A stretch of DNA of 64,000 bases, taken from JADJEK01 sp052034255. Its GTDB lineage: Bacteria > Planctomycetota > B15-G4 > JADJEK01. The notes under the pieces were generated by a model. The model was not told where the DNA came from and ran no database searches. It worked only from the letters and a program-made list of their open reading frames with translations. Location: assembly GCA_052034255.1 (NCBI GenBank), contig JBPOIU010000078.1, forward strand, positions 16,828-80,827, in the 5' to 3' direction. This document shows, piece by piece, positions 61,027 to 64,000 of this stretch (its first letter is position 1; the number at the start of each line of letters is the position of its first letter). A program made the position numbers and the translations under genes.

Positions 61027-62487
61027 ATGGACCCCCTCGCCATCCCTGTGCTCCGATCGGAGTCCGTCGTGCCCGAATTCCGGGATGTCGCATCGTCGCC
61101 CCAAGGAGGGGAGTTCACGCCGCTCGAGCGGACCTGCCATCCGCTCAAGGTCCTGATCGTCGACGACGAGGAGTCGATCCGCGTCACGCTCGAGGATGCG
61201 TTGGCGGGGGTCGGGCATCGCGTGGTCGCCGCCGCGGACGGCCAGCAAGGTCTGGTCCGCCTGCAGTCGGACGCGTTCGACGTCGTCATCACCGACGTCC
61301 GCATGCCGGGGGCCACGGGGCTCGACGTGCTGCGCGCCGCGCGCGAGAAGCACGGCGCGACCGAGGTCATCCTGATGACCGCGTACGGCACCGTCGACAC
61401 CGCCGTCGACGCGATGCGCCAAGGCGCGTTCCACTACGTGTTGAAGCCGTTCCTGAACGAGGAATTGGTGCTGCTCGTCGAGCGCATCGCGCGCATGCGC
61501 GACCTCGAGGACAAGAACCGCGCGCTGTCCGAGGATCTCGGGCGGCTCGACGGCTTCGAGAACGTCATCGGCTCGTCCCCGCCGATGAACGATGTAGTGA
61601 AGACGGTGCGCACCGTCGCGAGCACCGACGCGTCGATCCTCATCGAAGGCGAGAGCGGTACCGGCAAGGAAGTCATCGCGCGCGCGATCCACCGCAACTC
61701 GACGCGGCGCGATGGGCCGTTCGTCGCGCTGTCGTGCGCGGCGCTTCCCGACAGCTTGATCGAAGCGGAGCTGTTCGGACACGAGCGCGGCGCGTTCACC
61801 GATGCGCGCAATCAACGCCGCGGTCGTTTCGAGTTGGCGTTCGGCGGCCCGCTGTTCCTCGACGACGTCGACGACCTGGCGCTCACGACGCAGGTGAAGC
61901 TGCTGCGTGCGATCCAGGAGCGCGTGATCGAACGCGTCGGCGGCGAGCGTCCGGTGTCGGTCGACATCCGCGTCGTCACCGCGACCAAGAAGAGCCTCGC
62001 GCAGTTGATCACCGAGAACAAGTTCCGCGAGGACCTGTACTACCGCCTGAACGTCGTGCCGATCCGCCTGCCGCCGCTGCGGGAGCGCTCCGAGGACATT
62101 CCGCTGCTCGTGCGGCACTTCGTCCAGCGCTTCGGTCGCGGCCGACCGTACGAAGTCACGCCGGAGGTCATGACCTCGTTGTGCCAATACGCGTGGCCTG
62201 GCAACGTCCGCGAACTCGAGAACTCCGTCGAGCGCGCGATCGCGATGGCGGGCGATCAGTTCGCGCTGAAGCGCGAGCACCTGTTGTTGCCACTGCTCGC
62301 GGCGCGACCGGGCGGGTCACAGCCCGGCGTCTACACGCAACTGAAGGACGTCGTCGTCGAAGCGGAGAAGGAACACATCAAGCGCGTGCTGAAGGCCACG
62401 TCGAACCACAAGGCGCAGGCGGCGACGATCCTCGGGATCAGCCGCAAGAACCTGTGGGAGAAGATGCGGGACTACGGCATCGAATGA
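61027..62487 (+). CDS. NtrC-family response regulator / sigma-54 activator with variant motifs
   Basis: 486 residues. A 35-residue N-terminal tail precedes the receiver domain (VLIVDDEESIRVTLEDAL, phospho-Asp in VVITDVRMPG, Lys in VLKPFLNEE). The AAA+ domain has Walker A GESGTGKEVIA, the sigma-54 loop GAFTDA (GAFTGA in most), and Walker B GPLFLDDVDDL (usually L-F-L-D-E). The arginine segment is FREDLYYRLNVVPIRLPPLRER. A Fis-type HTH ends the protein (QAATILGISRKNLWEKMRDY). It would activate sigma-54 promoters on phosphorylation. No cognate kinase is adjacent. Confidence 0.92.
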   Translation: MDPLAIPVLRSESVVPEFRDVASSPQGGEFTPLERTCHPLKVLIVDDEESIRVTLEDALAGVGHRVVAAADGQQGLVRLQSDAFDVVITDVRMPGATGLDVLRAAREKHGATEVILMTAYGTVDTAVDAMRQGAFHYVLKPFLNEELVLLVERIARMRDLEDKNRALSEDLGRLDGFENVIGSSPPMNDVVKTVRTVASTDASILIEGESGTGKEVIARAIHRNSTRRDGPFVALSCAALPDSLIEAELFGHERGAFTDARNQRRGRFELAFGGPLFLDDVDDLALTTQVKLLRAIQERVIERVGGERPVSVDIRVVTATKKSLAQLITENKFREDLYYRLNVVPIRLPPLRERSEDIPLLVRHFVQRFGRGRPYEVTPEVMTSLCQYAWPGNVRELENSVERAIAMAGDQFALKREHLLLPLLAARPGGSQPGVYTQLKDVVVEAEKEHIKRVLKATSNHKAQAATILGISRKNLWEKMRDYGIE

Positions 62488-62516
62488 CGCGCGGCGCGGT
62501 CGGCGAGGGGTGCTGA

Positions 62517-63350
62517 GTGGCGTTCTCGATCCTGGCGTCGGACTTCCACCTGACCCCGGCCGATCCCGCGGGCCTCGCGACGTTCCACGCGTTCCTGCGC
62601 GACGTCGTGCGGGGCGCCGACGCGCTGTATCTGCTCGGCGACGTGTTCGAGACCTGGGTCGGCCGCAAGCACAGGCGGTGGCCGGAATACGCGGCGGTGT
62701 TCGAGGCGTTGGCGCAGCTCGCGCGCAATGGCACCGCGGTCACGCTGCTGCACGGCAATCGTGACTTCCTGCTCGGTCCACGCGAAGCGGCGGCTTGCGG
62801 CGGGCGCGTGGTCGGCGAAGAACTCGTCGTCGATCTCCACGGCCGCCGCACCCTGCTGTTGCACGGCGACTCGCTGTGCACGAACGACGTCGGTTATCAG
62901 CGCAGCAAGCCGCTGTTGCGTGGCCGGATGGTGCGAGCATTGTCGGCGACGCTGCCGTTCGCAGTGCAGTTGCGCATCGCCGGCGGCTTGCGCGGGCGCT
63001 CGAAGCGCTCGGTCGCGATGAAGGCGACCGAGGCGATGGAGCTGGTGCCCGCCGAAGTCGCGCGCCGCTATGCGGAAGGCTACGCCGCGATGATCTGCGG
63101 CCATGTCCACCGTCCGGGCGTTCGCATCTATGGCGACGGGGGTCGGCGAGGTCCCGGCGGCCCGGATGACGCAGGTGGCGCACGCGGCGTGAAGGACGGC
63201 GCCAGCGAGTCGCAGGTCGTCCACGTGCTCGGAGCATGGGACGACGGCGGCGTCTTCGCGCGCGCCGACGCGTCCGGCATCGTGTTGTCGCGTTATCACG
63301 CCGGACGCGTCGAGCCGTTCGCGGCACGCGCCCGGTTCCCCGCGCCGTAG
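62517..63350 (+). CDS. lpxH: UDP-2,3-diacylglucosamine diphosphatase LpxH-like
   Basis: 277 residues, GTG start with GAGGGG about eight bases upstream. Calcineurin-type metallophosphatase motifs: ILASDFHLTP (D-x-H), YLLGDVFETWVG (G-D), LLHGNRDFLLG (G-N-R-D), LLLHGDSLCTND and MICGHVHRPGV. LpxH cleaves UDP-2,3-diacylglucosamine to lipid X in lipid A synthesis. A glycine-rich insertion after GVRIYGDGG (about residues 205-225) lies between the last two metal motifs and the final beta strands, longer than typical. lpxH stands between the NtrC-like regulator and cmk. Confidence 0.87.
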   Translation: MAFSILASDFHLTPADPAGLATFHAFLRDVVRGADALYLLGDVFETWVGRKHRRWPEYAAVFEALAQLARNGTAVTLLHGNRDFLLGPREAAACGGRVVGEELVVDLHGRRTLLLHGDSLCTNDVGYQRSKPLLRGRMVRALSATLPFAVQLRIAGGLRGRSKRSVAMKATEAMELVPAEVARRYAEGYAAMICGHVHRPGVRIYGDGGRRGPGGPDDAGGARGVKDGASESQVVHVLGAWDDGGVFARADASGIVLSRYHAGRVEPFAARARFPAP

Positions 63351-63392
63351 CCGGTGCGGAGACCGCGCTCGATCGCTAGCGTGCTGCGACGC

Positions 63393-64000
63393 ATGAACCG
63401 CATCGCCACGATCATCACCATCGACGGACCCGCGGGGTCCGGCAAGACGTCGGTCGCCGAGTCGCTCGCGACGCAGCTCCACTGGGTGTTCCTGAACACG
63501 GGCGCGATGTACCGCGCCGCGACGATCGCCGTTCTCGACTCCGGCGCCCGCATGGATCCGCTCGACGTGCAAGCCGCGATCGCTGCGGTGCGCGCGTCCG
63601 GGCTGTGGCTCGACGATCGGGGCGTGGTGCAACTGCGCGTCGGTGACGTCACGCCGCGCTTGTCCAGCGACGAAGTCTCGAAGCACGTGTCCGCCGTGTC
63701 GCAGATCAAGGAAGTCCGTGAGCTGCTGACGCCGATGCAACGCGAGTTCGGCGTGCGCGCGCGACCGGGCGTAGTCGCCGAAGGGCGCGACATGGCGACC
63801 GTGGTGTTCCCCGATGCGCAGCACCGGTTCTATCTCGACGCGACGATCGAAGAGCGCGCGCGCCGACACCTGCATCGCATGACGAAAAAGGGAGCCGCGC
63901 CGCCGACGTTGGACGAGGCGATCCGCGACCTCGCCGCGCGCGATCTCCAGGACTCGACGCGAAAAGTCGCGCCGCTGCGCAAAGCCGATGGCGTCCTCGG
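63393..64000 (+). CDS. cmk: Cytidylate kinase, cut by window end
   Basis: The frame from ATG 63393 runs to the window edge (202 codons of about 220-230). It starts MNRIATIITIDGPAGSGKTS with the P-loop, then WVFLNTGAMYRAATIA, LRVGDVTPRLSSDEVSKHVS, and GVVAEGRDMATVVFPDAQ with YLDATIEERARRHL, which are CMP-kinase blocks. It phosphorylates CMP and dCMP with ATP. In many bacteria cmk precedes rpsA; what follows here is unseen. The ATG is 42 bases after the lpxH stop with no strong ribosome-binding site. Confidence 0.93.
   Translation, partial: MNRIATIITIDGPAGSGKTSVAESLATQLHWVFLNTGAMYRAATIAVLDSGARMDPLDVQAAIAAVRASGLWLDDRGVVQLRVGDVTPRLSSDEVSKHVSAVSQIKEVRELLTPMQREFGVRARPGVVAEGRDMATVVFPDAQHRFYLDATIEERARRHLHRMTKKGAAPPTLDEAIRDLAARDLQDSTRKVAPLRKADGVL

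Overview
The window is GC-rich, densely coding bacterial chromosome with 57 protein genes that I can support and no convincing tRNA, rRNA, IS element, prophage or CRISPR. The organism is diderm and makes lipid A: lpxA, lpxH, the heptose genes gmhA/gmhB and a Wza-type exporter are all present. Extracytoplasmic TPR and kelch proteins, an ECF sigma factor/CHAT pair, a Minf_1886-family protein and an exosortase-type polysaccharide locus fit a Planctomycetota-like or related lineage. This is an inference from gene content; no marker here settles the phylum. Many genes overlap by ATGA or GTGA, which implies translational coupling, and GTG/TTG starts are common.

Layout: (1) 0-18.7 kb is mainly housekeeping. 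It holds the prmC tail, a PilZ protein, ssb, moaD-moaE, lpxA, a secreted kelch protein, a secreted TPR/metallopeptidase, an unusual dnaA-like gene followed by tmk and holB, a Minf_1886 protein, a YfiH/PgeF protein, an S41 protease, moaC-mog, and the efp-accB-accC operon. (2) 18.9-54.2 kb is largely a cell-surface polysaccharide region. It starts with nucleotide-sugar supply: UDP-glucuronate decarboxylase, glmS, a WbpA-type dehydrogenase, a UDP-glucuronate epimerase-like gene, wecB, a WbpP/GalE-like epimerase, rmlA, rmlD and rmlB. Export and chain-length control (Wza-like, Wzz-like) follow, then glycosyltransferases, a ligase/polymerase, an amidotransferase and a deacetylase. Two minus-strand blocks interrupt it (a giant TPR protein with a hydrolase-like gene, and a degenerate histidine-kinase-like gene). 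It ends with a four-gene block of two GT2 enzymes, a membrane protein and a FemAB-like protein. Several members resemble families named for exosortase (XrtA/EpsH) association, yet no exosortase, PEP-CTERM substrate, Wzc kinase, initiating sugar-phosphate transferase or flippase is visible.

(3) 54.3-59.8 kb is a signalling module: a secreted low-complexity protein, an ECF sigma factor and a membrane zinc-finger anti-sigma factor in one overlapping operon, followed by a secreted TPR-CHAT (caspase-like) protein. (4) 59.7-64 kb holds gmhB/gmhA (minus strand), an NtrC-family regulator, lpxH, and the start of cmk, cut by the window edge.

The points most worth a second look are the DnaA homologue that has lost its box-recognition signature, arginine finger and sensor-2 arginine; the ECF sigma/anti-sigma/CHAT module; the exosortase-type locus without an exosortase; and the tandem GT2 pair in which the second copy lacks catalytic motifs.
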